A stretch of DNA of 32,696 bases from Gammaproteobacteria bacterium HGW-Gammaproteobacteria-4. Lineage in GTDB: Bacteria > Pseudomonadota > Gammaproteobacteria > Xanthomonadales > Xanthomonadaceae. Shown here piece by piece: positions 6,595 to 12,975 of this stretch. The stretch spans positions 1 through 32,696 of the forward strand of contig PGZC01000044.1 of the NCBI GenBank assembly GCA_002839995.1. Direction: 5' to 3'. A program made the translations under genes and the position numbers. Under the pieces are notes generated by a model. The model was not told the origin of the DNA. It was given only the letters and a program-made list of their open reading frames with translations, and did not search any database. Each line of letters begins with the position of its first letter. The stretch's first letter is position 1.

Positions 6595-7904
6595 CCACGC
6601 CGATGACGCCATTTCTCGCGGTGCGCGCGTTGGCACGGCGTCTGGATGGGAATGCGGGCGATTACGACGAACTGCTGGAAATGGCCGCGAACCGGCATTT
6701 CGTGCTGCTCGGCGAGGCAACCCACGGAACCCGCGAGTTCTACCGTATGCGCGCGCAAATCACCGGCCGGCTGATTGCCGAGCACGGCTTCGATACTGTG
6801 GCGGTCGAAGCCGACTGGCCAGACGCGTTGCGTGTCAATCGCTACGTGCAGGGCGATGGCGACGACGATGCGGAATCGGCGCTGGACGACTTCGAACGCT
6901 TCCCGCAGTGGATGTGGCGCAATCGCGAAGTGCTGGATTTCGTCGGCCGTCTGCGTGCCGACAACGCCACGCGTGAACCGCAACACCGCGTCGGTTTCTA
7001 TGGTCTGGACATGTATAGCCTGTATCGCTCCGCCGACGCGGTGATCCGTTATCTGCAGCAGATCGATCCCGATCAGGCGCAGATCGCATGCGAACGTTAT
7101 GCCGCACTCGATCATGTGCGCGAGCCGCAGGTATACGGCTATCAGGCGGCTGCCGGCGAGCGGCCACCTGCCCGCGACGCGGTTGTCGCACAGCTGTTGC
7201 AGTTGCAGCGCGACGCACCGACCTATCTCGAACACGATGGCCTGGCGGCAATCGACGCGCAGTTCGTTGCGGAGCGCAACGCGACGGTGGTGGTCAACGC
7301 GGAAAGTTATTACCGCGGCATGTTCGGCCGCCGCGTCAACACCTGGAACCTGCGCGATGCACACATGCACGACACCCTGCTGGCGCTCGCCGACTACCGC
7401 ATCCGTCGTGGCGGCACCGGCAAGGTGGTGGTATGGGCGCACAACTCGCATCTGGGCGACGCGCGGGCAACCGAATCGCACTTGCGGGGCGAATGGAACC
7501 TCGGCCAGCTGATTCGCCAGCAACAGGTCGACAAAGCGCTGCTGGTCGGCTTCACCACCTACACCGGACGGGTTTCGGCAGCATCGGAATGGGATGCCGA
7601 AGTGGAACACAAATGGGTGCGCCCGGCATTGCACGACAGTTACGAATGCCTGTTTCGCAGTACCGGGCTGGATCGCTTTTTCCTGCGTCTGGACGACCCC
7701 GCCGCCGAAGCCTTGCGCGAGCCGATGCTGGAGCGCGCGATCGGCGTGATCTATCTGCCGCAAAGCGAGCGCGCGAGTCACTATTTCGTTGCCTCGATCG
7801 CGCAACAGTTCGATGCCGTGTTCCATCTGGACGAAACCACGGCACTGGAACCGCTGGACGCGCCGCGCCGCTGGCACTACCCCGAAGCCGATCAGGCGGC
7901 CTGA
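6591..7904 (+). CDS. Erythromycin-esterase-like (EreA/ChaN-like) hydrolase
   Basis: A 437-residue member of the erythromycin esterase family. Conserved elements are LLGEATHGTREF (Glu42, His45), VAVEADWPDALRVNRYV (Glu73), YGLDMYSL and VVWAHNSHLGDAR (His284, His287). These line up closely with the catalytic Glu/His set described for EreB. True macrolide esterases are only one branch; genomic homologues next to PRTase and Hsp20 genes, including the PRTase-esterase fusion Rv2030c of the mycobacterial DosR regulon, have no proven antibiotic role. Its placement here points to stress physiology rather than resistance. It overlaps the PRTase gene by 4 nt and is followed 12 nt later by the hydrolase gene. 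Confidence 0.87.
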   Translation: MTTPMTPFLAVRALARRLDGNAGDYDELLEMAANRHFVLLGEATHGTREFYRMRAQITGRLIAEHGFDTVAVEADWPDALRVNRYVQGDGDDDAESALDDFERFPQWMWRNREVLDFVGRLRADNATREPQHRVGFYGLDMYSLYRSADAVIRYLQQIDPDQAQIACERYAALDHVREPQVYGYQAAAGERPPARDAVVAQLLQLQRDAPTYLEHDGLAAIDAQFVAERNATVVVNAESYYRGMFGRRVNTWNLRDAHMHDTLLALADYRIRRGGTGKVVVWAHNSHLGDARATESHLRGEWNLGQLIRQQQVDKALLVGFTTYTGRVSAASEWDAEVEHKWVRPALHDSYECLFRSTGLDRFFLRLDDPAAEALREPMLERAIGVIYLPQSERASHYFVASIAQQFDAVFHLDETTALEPLDAPRRWHYPEADQAA

Positions 7905-7916
7905 GGGACTGTGCCG

Positions 7917-8585
7917 ATGATCCCCGAATTGCGCTCCAACGAGGTAACCATTCCCTCCGGCAATGCCCTGTTGCAGGGGCAGCTGACGATCCCGGCGGAC
8001 GCGCTCGGCATCGTCGCGTTTGCCCACGGCAGCGGCAGCAGCCGTTTCAGCCGCCGCAACCAGCGGGTGGCGCATCACCTGAATCAGGCGCGGCTCGCCA
8101 CCCTGTTGTTCGATCTGCTCACCGAGGACGAAAACGCACTCGATCTGGTCACGTCCGAACTCCGGTTCGACATCCCGCTGCTTGCCCGCCGCCTGACCGA
8201 CGCCGTGGATTGGCTGGGCACCGAATCGGCATCCCGTGCGCTGACGATCGGCCTGTTCGGCTCCAGCACCGGCGCCGCCGCGGCGTTGATTGCTGCCGCC
8301 GAACGCCCGCAACGGGTTGGTGCGGTGGTATCGCGTGGAGGCCGTCCCGATCTGGCAGGAAAGGCGCTCGCCAGCGTACGTGCGCCGACCCTGCTCGTCG
8401 TCGGCGGCTGGGACACGCAGGTGGTCGCGCTCAACCAACGGGCCGCACAACAACTCGCCTGCGAGCATCGCATCGCCATCGTTCCGGAAGCCACCCACCT
8501 GTTCGAAGAACCGGGAAAACTCGACGAGGTTTGCCACCTGGCCAGCGCCTGGTTCGTGCGGTTTCTGGGCGCCTTTCCGACCTGA
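7917..8585 (+). CDS. Alpha/beta hydrolase of the dienelactone-hydrolase type
   Basis: A 222-residue single-domain hydrolase. The nucleophile elbow G-S-S-T-G lies in LTIGLFGSSTGAAAAL (Ser about 117), the acid in VVGGWDTQV (Asp about 166) and the base in PEATHLFEEPG (His about 194), a complete catalytic triad. An early FAHGSGSSRFSRRNQ segment forms the oxyanion region. Start: GAGGG at 7903-7907 suits ATG 7917 (9-nt spacing) better than the in-frame GTG at 7911 (3 nt). The same family occurs fused to or beside PRTases in the DosR regulon (Rv0571c). The substrate is unknown. Confidence 0.85.
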   Translation: MIPELRSNEVTIPSGNALLQGQLTIPADALGIVAFAHGSGSSRFSRRNQRVAHHLNQARLATLLFDLLTEDENALDLVTSELRFDIPLLARRLTDAVDWLGTESASRALTIGLFGSSTGAAAALIAAAERPQRVGAVVSRGGRPDLAGKALASVRAPTLLVVGGWDTQVVALNQRAAQQLACEHRIAIVPEATHLFEEPGKLDEVCHLASAWFVRFLGAFPT

Positions 8586-8613
8586 CCGAGGACATCGTCG
8601 TTTCGACACGGCC

Positions 8614-10347
8614 ATGCACGCCAACTCCCCATTGCGCATGGACATCTCCCGCCACATCTGGGAGACCCGTTACCGTGCCGAAGGCGAGACCGACATCCGC
8701 GCCAGTTGGCGACGAGTGGCGCACGCGATTGCGCAGGCCGAAGGTGAAGGTAGCGCCCACTGGGAAAGCCGCTTCCACGCGCTGCTGGGTGATTTCCGCT
8801 TCCTGCCCGGTGGACGCATCCTCGCTGGCGCCGGCAGCGGACGCCGGGTCACGCTGTTCAATTGCTTTGTGATGGGCACCATCGCCGACGACATCGCGCA
8901 TATTTTCGATGCGCTGAAGGAAGGCGCGCTCACCATGCAACAGGGCGGCGGTGTGGGCTACGACTTTTCCACCCTGCGCCCAGCCGGCATGGAGGCAGCG
9001 GCGACTGGAAGCATCGCCTCCGGACCGGTGTCGTTCATGCACATCTGGGATGCCATGTGCGCCACCCTGCTGTCGACCGGCGCCCGCCGCGGCGCGATGA
9101 TGGCGACACTGCGTTGCGATCATCCCGACATCGAAACGTTCATCGACGCCAAACGCGATCCCGTCGTATTGCGGCATTTCAACCTGTCGGCACTGGTGAG
9201 CGATGCCTTCATGGCCGCGGTGGCCAACTCGTGCGACTGGCCGCTGGCGTTTCCCGGCCTGACCGAGCCGCGCACGGTGCCGGCGCGCGCGTTGTGGCAA
9301 CGGCTCGTGCAGGCAGCCTACGACACCGCCGAACCCGGCGTGCTGTTTATCGACACCATCAACCGCGACAACACCCTGCGCAGCCAGGAACAACTCGCCG
9401 CCACCAATCCCTGCGGCGAGGTCCCACTGCCGCCGTATGGTGCCTGCGACCTCGGCTCGCTGAACCTGACCGCATTCGTGGTATCGCCATTTGCTGCCGA
9501 TGCCCATCTTGATCTTGGTGCGCTGGCCGATGCGGCAACCCTGGCTGTGCGCTTTCTCGACGACGTCATCGACGTGTCGCACTTCCCGCTGCCGGCACAG
9601 GCCCGCGAGGCCAGAAACAAGCGGCGTATTGGCCTCGGCATTACCGGCCTGGCCGACGCACTGGTGCTGCTCGGCGTGCGCTACGACAGCGATGCCGCGC
9701 GGCAACTGGCGGCGCAGGCGATGCGCACGCTGCGCGACGCCGCCTATCGCGCATCGGTCGCGCTCGCACGCAGCAAAGGCGCATTCCCGGCGCTGGATCG
9801 GGACGCGTTTCTGGTCAGTGGCTTTGCCCGCCGTCTGCCGGACGACATTCGCGCCGCCATCGCCACTTATGGGATCCGCAACAGCCATCTGCTGGCGATT
9901 GCCCCGGCCGGGACCATCAGCCTGCTCGCCAACAATCTATCCAGCGGCATCGAACCGGTTTTTGCCGCGGAAGCGATGCGCCGGGTGCTGGACGCAGACG
10001 GCCGCTACCGCGAACATCAGGTGCTCGACAATGCAACCGATCGGTGGCGGCGAACCGGCCACGCCGGCTTGCCACCAGCGCTGATCGAAGCCCGCCAGAT
10101 CGCGCCAATCGAGCACCTTCGGATGCAGGCAGTGCTACAGCCCTTTGTCGACAACGCCATCGCCAAGACCATCAACGTGGCCGCAGACACCGCGTTTGCA
10201 GACTTCGCGAACCTCTACCAGCAAGCGCACGCGCTCGGACTCAAGGGTTGCACCGTGTTCCGGCCCAACCCTGTCATCGGCGCCATCCTGCGCGAACCCG
10301 CCCGCGAATCGGCAGCGTGCTGCGATCGCTCGAACGAAACCGGTTGA
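8614..10347 (+). CDS. nrdJ: Adenosylcobalamin-dependent (class II) ribonucleotide reductase, short form
   Basis: A 577-residue RNR catalytic subunit. The first redox cysteine is in LFNCFVMGTI (Cys84), the active-site loop is ATNPCGEVPLPPYGACDLGSLNL (thiyl Cys267, partner Cys278), and GITGLADALVLLG and APAGTISLLANN follow. The C-terminal GCTVFRPN is typical of class II enzymes. It makes deoxynucleotides without oxygen, given B12. It lacks an obvious N-terminal ATP cone and is short (many NrdJ exceed 700 aa). The C-terminal tail ends after a Cys-Cys pair (569-570) rather than the usual C-x-x-C arm. The start at 8614 is preferred over ATG 8638; neither has a strong ribosome-binding site. It is last in the PRTase operon, about 28 nt after the hydrolase. 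NrdZ is the DosR-regulon counterpart. Confidence 0.9.
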   Translation: MHANSPLRMDISRHIWETRYRAEGETDIRASWRRVAHAIAQAEGEGSAHWESRFHALLGDFRFLPGGRILAGAGSGRRVTLFNCFVMGTIADDIAHIFDALKEGALTMQQGGGVGYDFSTLRPAGMEAAATGSIASGPVSFMHIWDAMCATLLSTGARRGAMMATLRCDHPDIETFIDAKRDPVVLRHFNLSALVSDAFMAAVANSCDWPLAFPGLTEPRTVPARALWQRLVQAAYDTAEPGVLFIDTINRDNTLRSQEQLAATNPCGEVPLPPYGACDLGSLNLTAFVVSPFAADAHLDLGALADAATLAVRFLDDVIDVSHFPLPAQAREARNKRRIGLGITGLADALVLLGVRYDSDAARQLAAQAMRTLRDAAYRASVALARSKGAFPALDRDAFLVSGFARRLPDDIRAAIATYGIRNSHLLAIAPAGTISLLANNLSSGIEPVFAAEAMRRVLDADGRYREHQVLDNATDRWRRTGHAGLPPALIEARQIAPIEHLRMQAVLQPFVDNAIAKTINVAADTAFADFANLYQQAHALGLKGCTVFRPNPVIGAILREPARESAACCDRSNETG

Positions 10348-10369
10348 TCGCGTCCTCGGCGCGAACCGG
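10340..10369. terminator. Hairpin between convergent operons
   Basis: CCGGTT-gat-CGCG pairs with CGCG-AACCGG around a 7-nt loop, overlapping the stop codon of the reductase gene and lying just before the stop of the convergent dodecin gene. It is followed on + by CAAATTT. It could serve both directions, though there is no long T-run. Confidence 0.5.
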
Positions 10370-10375
10370 CAAATT

Positions 10376-10582
10376 TCACTCGCTGAGCACGAAGCTGACC
10401 CGCATCACCACCCGGTAAGCCGTGATCCGGCCCTTGTCGACCAACACCTTCTGATCGGAAATCCACGCACTGCGGATGTTTTTCAGCGACTCGCTGGCGG
10501 TGGCTATGCCTTGCGCCATGGCGTCTTCAAAACTCTTTGCGGACTCCGCCGATATCTCGATAATCTTGGCAACGCTCATCAT
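10376..10582 (-). CDS. Dodecin family flavin-binding protein
   Basis: A 68-residue protein beginning MMSVAKIIEISAES, with SFEDAMAQGIATASESLKNIRSAWI and VDKGRITAYRVVMRVSFVL. This matches the dodecin length and pattern (beta-alpha-beta-beta; the conserved Trp of the flavin site in SAWI). Dodecins form hollow dodecamers that bind flavins in pairs and are thought to store or quench them. AGGAG lies 5 nt before ATG 10582; ATG 10579 is an alternative, and a GTG at 10588 is too close to the ribosome-binding site. It is downstream of hsp20 on the same strand with an 81-nt gap holding a strong hairpin, so it may be cotranscribed with hsp20 at a reduced level. Confidence 0.9.
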   Translation of the reverse strand: MMSVAKIIEISAESAKSFEDAMAQGIATASESLKNIRSAWISDQKVLVDKGRITAYRVVMRVSFVLSE

Positions 10583-10607
10583 CTGCACTCCTGTCGATGG
10601 CCGGCCT

Positions 10608-10636
10608 GCGGGCGAGACCGATGATGGCTCGCCCGC
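10608..10636 (-). terminator. 9-bp perfect hairpin between hsp20 and dodecin
   Basis: GCGGGCGAG and CTCGCCCGC are separated by 11 nt in the intergenic gap. There is no T-run on either side, so an intercistronic stability or attenuation element is as likely as a true terminator. Confidence 0.45.
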
Positions 10637-10663
10637 GTTCTGCGCTGTGCAATCGCATCGCGT

Positions 10664-11110
10664 TCAATCGACCTTGATCCGTCGCGCCTTGCTTACCTCG
10701 GCCTTGGGAATCACGATCTCCAGAACGCCCTTGTCGGCATGGGCACGAACCTTCGCGGTGTCCGCAACATCGGGCAACGAGAAGCGGCGGAAAAACTCGC
10801 CGCTGAAACGCTCGACCCGGCGATAGCCTTCGCGCTCGTCCTTCTCTTCCTCCTTGCGCGAGCCGCGGATGGTGAGCATGCCGCCCTCCAGCGTGATTTC
10901 GATGTCCTTGGGATCGACACCGGGGATGTCGGCATGCACCAGATAACGCTCGGCTTCTTCCTTGATATCGATTTGTGGACGCCAGCTGAGCACCGCCGAC
11001 TCGTCCTCCATGTCGTTCAACCAACGCCATGGCCGCAGCCCCATCATGCCGGCAAAATCATCGCTCAGCATCGGGAACAGGCTGGGGGATTCTCGCTTGA
11101 TCATTCTCAT
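10664..11110 (-). CDS. Small heat-shock protein, Hsp20/alpha-crystallin family
   Basis: A 148-residue chaperone. After an aromatic N-terminal arm (about 1-45), the alpha-crystallin domain runs from SWRPQIDIKEEAERYLVHADIPGV through DIEITLEGGMLTIRGSRKEEE and RVERFSGEFFRRFSLPDVAD to KGVLEIVIPKAE (the conserved G-V-L strand). It ends in a short basic tail (SKARRIKVD) without a clear I-x-I motif. It holds unfolding proteins under stress. The start at 11110 has GGAGG 7 nt upstream; upstream in-frame codons are unsupported. The promoter with an FNR-like box lies about 120-160 bp upstream, leaving a leader of ~115 nt. The gene resembles HspX (Rv2031c), which sits beside the PRTase-esterase gene in mycobacteria. 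Confidence 0.93.
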   Translation of the reverse strand: MRMIKRESPSLFPMLSDDFAGMMGLRPWRWLNDMEDESAVLSWRPQIDIKEEAERYLVHADIPGVDPKDIEITLEGGMLTIRGSRKEEEKDEREGYRRVERFSGEFFRRFSLPDVADTAKVRAHADKGVLEIVIPKAEVSKARRIKVD

Positions 11111-11231
11111 GACACACCTCCGTCGTTGACAATCCAGGGGATCGCCTCGCCTGCGGCGGGTCGTGCACATGTTGGCGTTGACTGATCGACCGCGCGGTCA
11201 TGCGGCGCGGCCCGTCTCGGTGGGCTTCAGG

Positions 11232-11272
11232 ATTTTATCAGCGCGGCATTGCGCGATATTGACCAACGTCAA
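11232..11272 (-). promoter_or_regulatory. FNR/DNR-like box and -10 hexamer of hsp20
   Basis: TTGAC-CAAC-GTCAA (11259-11272) is a perfect inverted repeat of the FNR/DNR/CRP-family half-site. On the minus strand a -10 hexamer TAAAAT (11237-11232) follows after a 21-bp gap, putting the box centre at about -41. This is the best-conserved of the three boxes in the island. The start point would be near 11225, giving a long hsp20 leader. Confidence 0.7.
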
Positions 11273-11335
11273 ACCAGCGCGTGTACGCAACATGAACCGC
11301 GCGGACACGGTGCATTCAGCACACCGGAATCGGTA

Positions 11336-11791
11336 TCAACGCAGGTCGATCAGACGCGAATGGATCTCGGCCGGCGTCGCATGCCGGAGATCCTTGTGCA
11401 GACGGGTGGTAACGCGCTCGGCGACCGCCTTGTCCAGCGCCGCATCGAGGCGGCCGGCAAAGCGCGCCGGCGCGATCAGGACAAGCCGGGTGTATGCGCC
11501 GGCACGCAGACCCTTGGCAAGTCGGCTGGCAATGTCCGCCGCCAGGCGATCGGCATGAATGTCCTGCAACGGTGTGCGCGGTTCAATGGCGTGCCGGGCA
11601 TCGTTGCTGCTCTCATGCACGCGCGGCTTGCGCTCGGAAACCTGCGCGCGTCGGGCGTCGCTGCCTTCTCCCTCGGGCGAGGACAACTCGGCCACCTCGG
11701 CCAGCATGGGCTCGCCGCGACGACTGGAAAAAATCCGCGCCCCGCCGGCATCGGCGACAACGACCCATGACACTTCATTGCTTGCGTTCAT
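11336..11791 (-). CDS. Host-attachment / eRF1-like (baeRF) domain protein
   Basis: A 151-residue protein matching the family annotated 'protein required for attachment to host cells', which has an archaeal/eRF1-like fold. The N-terminal VSWVVVADAGGARIFSSRRGE strand-loop is diagnostic, followed by a charged middle (about 40-75), DIHADRLAADIASRLAKGL and YTRLVLIAPARFAGRLDAAL near the C-terminus. The biochemical role is unknown; similarity to ribosome-associated release-factor domains suggests an RNA or ribosome function rather than adhesion. It lies 21 nt downstream of the CBS gene on the same strand and is probably cotranscribed. Finding it inside a stress cluster hints at translation arrest or rescue during dormancy. 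Confidence 0.82.
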   Translation of the reverse strand: MNASNEVSWVVVADAGGARIFSSRRGEPMLAEVAELSSPEGEGSDARRAQVSERKPRVHESSNDARHAIEPRTPLQDIHADRLAADIASRLAKGLRAGAYTRLVLIAPARFAGRLDAALDKAVAERVTTRLHKDLRHATPAEIHSRLIDLR

Positions 11792-11812
11792 CGTGGTTCC
11801 TCGCGTGGGTGT

Positions 11813-12262
11813 TCAGACGCGCTCCGCCATCTCCCGTACCTGCTCGCTGGTGAGTGCGCTACTGAGTTCACGCAAATGCCAGCTCAGCGCCGACACCACA
11901 TCGTCCGCGCTGAGCAAGCCGCACAGACCACCCAACGCGTCGAGCACCGGCAGCCGCCGGATACCCGTCTCGCGCATCCGCTTGAGTGCATCGAACAAGT
12001 CTTCGTGTTCACCGCACGTCACCAGCGGTTGCGACATCACATCGCCAACGGTCAGCACGTCGGCATCGATGCCGGGCGACACCACCGACACCACAATATC
12101 GCGATCGGTCAATATCCCTATCGGTACGCGTTCGCCGTCTGGCGGCTCGACCACCACCAGACAGCCCACGTGGAGAATGCGCATTCGATGCGCTGCTTCA
12201 CGGATGGATGTTTCAGGCAAAATATCGACCACCTGACGGGTGCAAATCTCGCTGATGCGCAT
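11813..12262 (-). CDS. Tandem CBS-domain protein
   Basis: A 149-residue protein made of two CBS motifs. The first is about residues 8-64 (VVDILPETSIREAAHRMRILHVGCLVVVE, then IGILTDRDIV); the second is about 72-130 (VGDVMSQPLVTCGEHEDLFDALKRMRETGIRRLPVL, then GLLSADDVV). No catalytic domain is attached. Stand-alone CBS pairs bind adenine nucleotides and sense energy charge; Hrp1 (Rv2626c) of the DosR regulon is a comparable hypoxic-response member. GAGG lies about 6 nt before the ATG at 12262. The promoter has a TATAGT -10 and an FNR-like box. It leads a two-gene operon with the eRF1-like protein. Confidence 0.92.
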   Translation of the reverse strand: MRISEICTRQVVDILPETSIREAAHRMRILHVGCLVVVEPPDGERVPIGILTDRDIVVSVVSPGIDADVLTVGDVMSQPLVTCGEHEDLFDALKRMRETGIRRLPVLDALGGLCGLLSADDVVSALSWHLRELSSALTSEQVREMAERV

Positions 12263-12297
12263 GTTCGCCTCGACGTGCTCACAGATGCGAAAGTCGG

Positions 12298-12338
12298 ACT
12301 ATACGCCGCGACCGAACGCCTGCATTAACAGCGGTCAA
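12298..12338 (-). promoter_or_regulatory. FNR/DNR-like box and -10 hexamer of the CBS-domain gene
   Basis: On the minus strand TTGAC-CGCT-GTTAA (12338-12325) departs by one base from TTGAC-N4-GTCAA. A -10 TATAGT (12303-12298) follows after exactly 21 bp, the same gap as at hsp20. The predicted start near 12291 leaves a ~29-nt leader with a GAGG ribosome-binding site. The box also lies at about -41 from a possible plus-strand start for the acetyltransferase at 12403, so it could act both ways. Confidence 0.6.
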
Positions 12339-12359
12339 GGCACGCCAAAGCAGGCGCGT

Positions 12360-12365
12360 TACAAT
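12360..12365 (+). promoter_or_regulatory. -10 hexamer TACAAT
   Basis: A near-consensus TACAAT 38 bp before ATG 12403. It overlaps an upstream in-frame ATG at 12364, which is therefore unlikely to be the translation start of the acetyltransferase. No good -35 was seen. Confidence 0.45.
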
Positions 12366-12402
12366 GGAGTTTTTGGTTACCCAGCCGGAATTCGGCTCTG
12401 CC

Positions 12403-12975
12403 ATGCACGCATTCGACCAAGTGGTGTTGAGCACGCCGCGTCTGCAACTGCGTCCGCTGCAACCGGGCGATGCGGAAGCGCTGTTTGCGATCCATTCCGA
12501 CGCGCGGGTAGTGCGTTACTGGAGCAGCCGGCCATGGACATCGCTTGATCAGGCCGATGCGATGATTGCATCCGACCTTAGGGAATTGCCCGCTGGCGAT
12601 CACCTGCGGCTGGGGCTGGAATTGCGCGGCAGCAACCAGATTATCGGCACATGCAGCCTGTTCCATCTGGCGCCGCAATGCCGACGCGCCGAGATCGGTT
12701 ACGCCATGGCGTACGCGCATTGGGGCAACGGTTTGATGCACGAAGCGCTCAGTGCGCTATTGCACTGGGGATTCACCACGCTTGATCTCAATCGCGTCGA
12801 AGCCGACGTCGATCCGCGCAATGCACCGTCAGTGCGCAGTTTGCAGCGGCTGGGTTTTCTCAAGGAAGGCCGCCTGCGCGAGCGTTGGATCGTCGAAGGC
12901 GAGGTCTCCGACTCCGATCTGTACGGCTTGTTGCGACGCGACTGGCATGCCGTAGCGCCGTGTCAGCGCGCATAA
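12403..12975 (+). CDS. RimJ/RimL-type GNAT acetyltransferase
   Basis: A 190-residue acetyltransferase of the RimJ/RimL (Acetyltransf_3) group. It has TPRLQLRPLQPGDAEALFAIHSD at the N-terminus and the middle segment QIIGTCSLFHLAPQCRRAEIGYAM. YAHWGNGLMHEALSALLHWGF is the acetyl-CoA-binding region with the G-N-G-x-x-x-E-A-L variant of motif A, and LNRVEADVDPRNAPSVRSLQRLGFLKEGRLRERW is the family hallmark. The substrate may be a protein N-terminus or a small molecule. The start at 12403 was chosen because the in-frame ATG at 12364 overlaps a -10 box and the family begins close to the LSTPRLQLRPL strand. The 3' end overlaps the convergent gene by 13 bp. Confidence 0.88.
   Translation: MHAFDQVVLSTPRLQLRPLQPGDAEALFAIHSDARVVRYWSSRPWTSLDQADAMIASDLRELPAGDHLRLGLELRGSNQIIGTCSLFHLAPQCRRAEIGYAMAYAHWGNGLMHEALSALLHWGFTTLDLNRVEADVDPRNAPSVRSLQRLGFLKEGRLRERWIVEGEVSDSDLYGLLRRDWHAVAPCQRA

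Noticed and set aside
6591-7904. Macrolide resistance gene (erythromycin esterase)
   Set aside because: The family match is good, but the neighbours are stress genes and homologues of this type have no shown macrolide activity, so resistance is not claimed.
6528-8657. 709-codon open frame on the minus strand, antisense to the PRTase-esterase-hydrolase genes
   Set aside because: It lies opposite three genes with intact catalytic motifs, is rich in Arg/Gln/His/Ala, has no recognisable domain and is a typical high-G+C shadow frame.
8431-9888. 485-codon minus-strand open frame opposite the ribonucleotide reductase gene
   Set aside because: Antisense to a well-supported enzyme, with no domain similarity.
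12364-12402. Upstream in-frame ATG for the RimJ/L-type acetyltransferase
   Set aside because: The ATG overlaps a TACAAT -10 hexamer, and the extra 13 residues lie outside the family's usual N-terminus.
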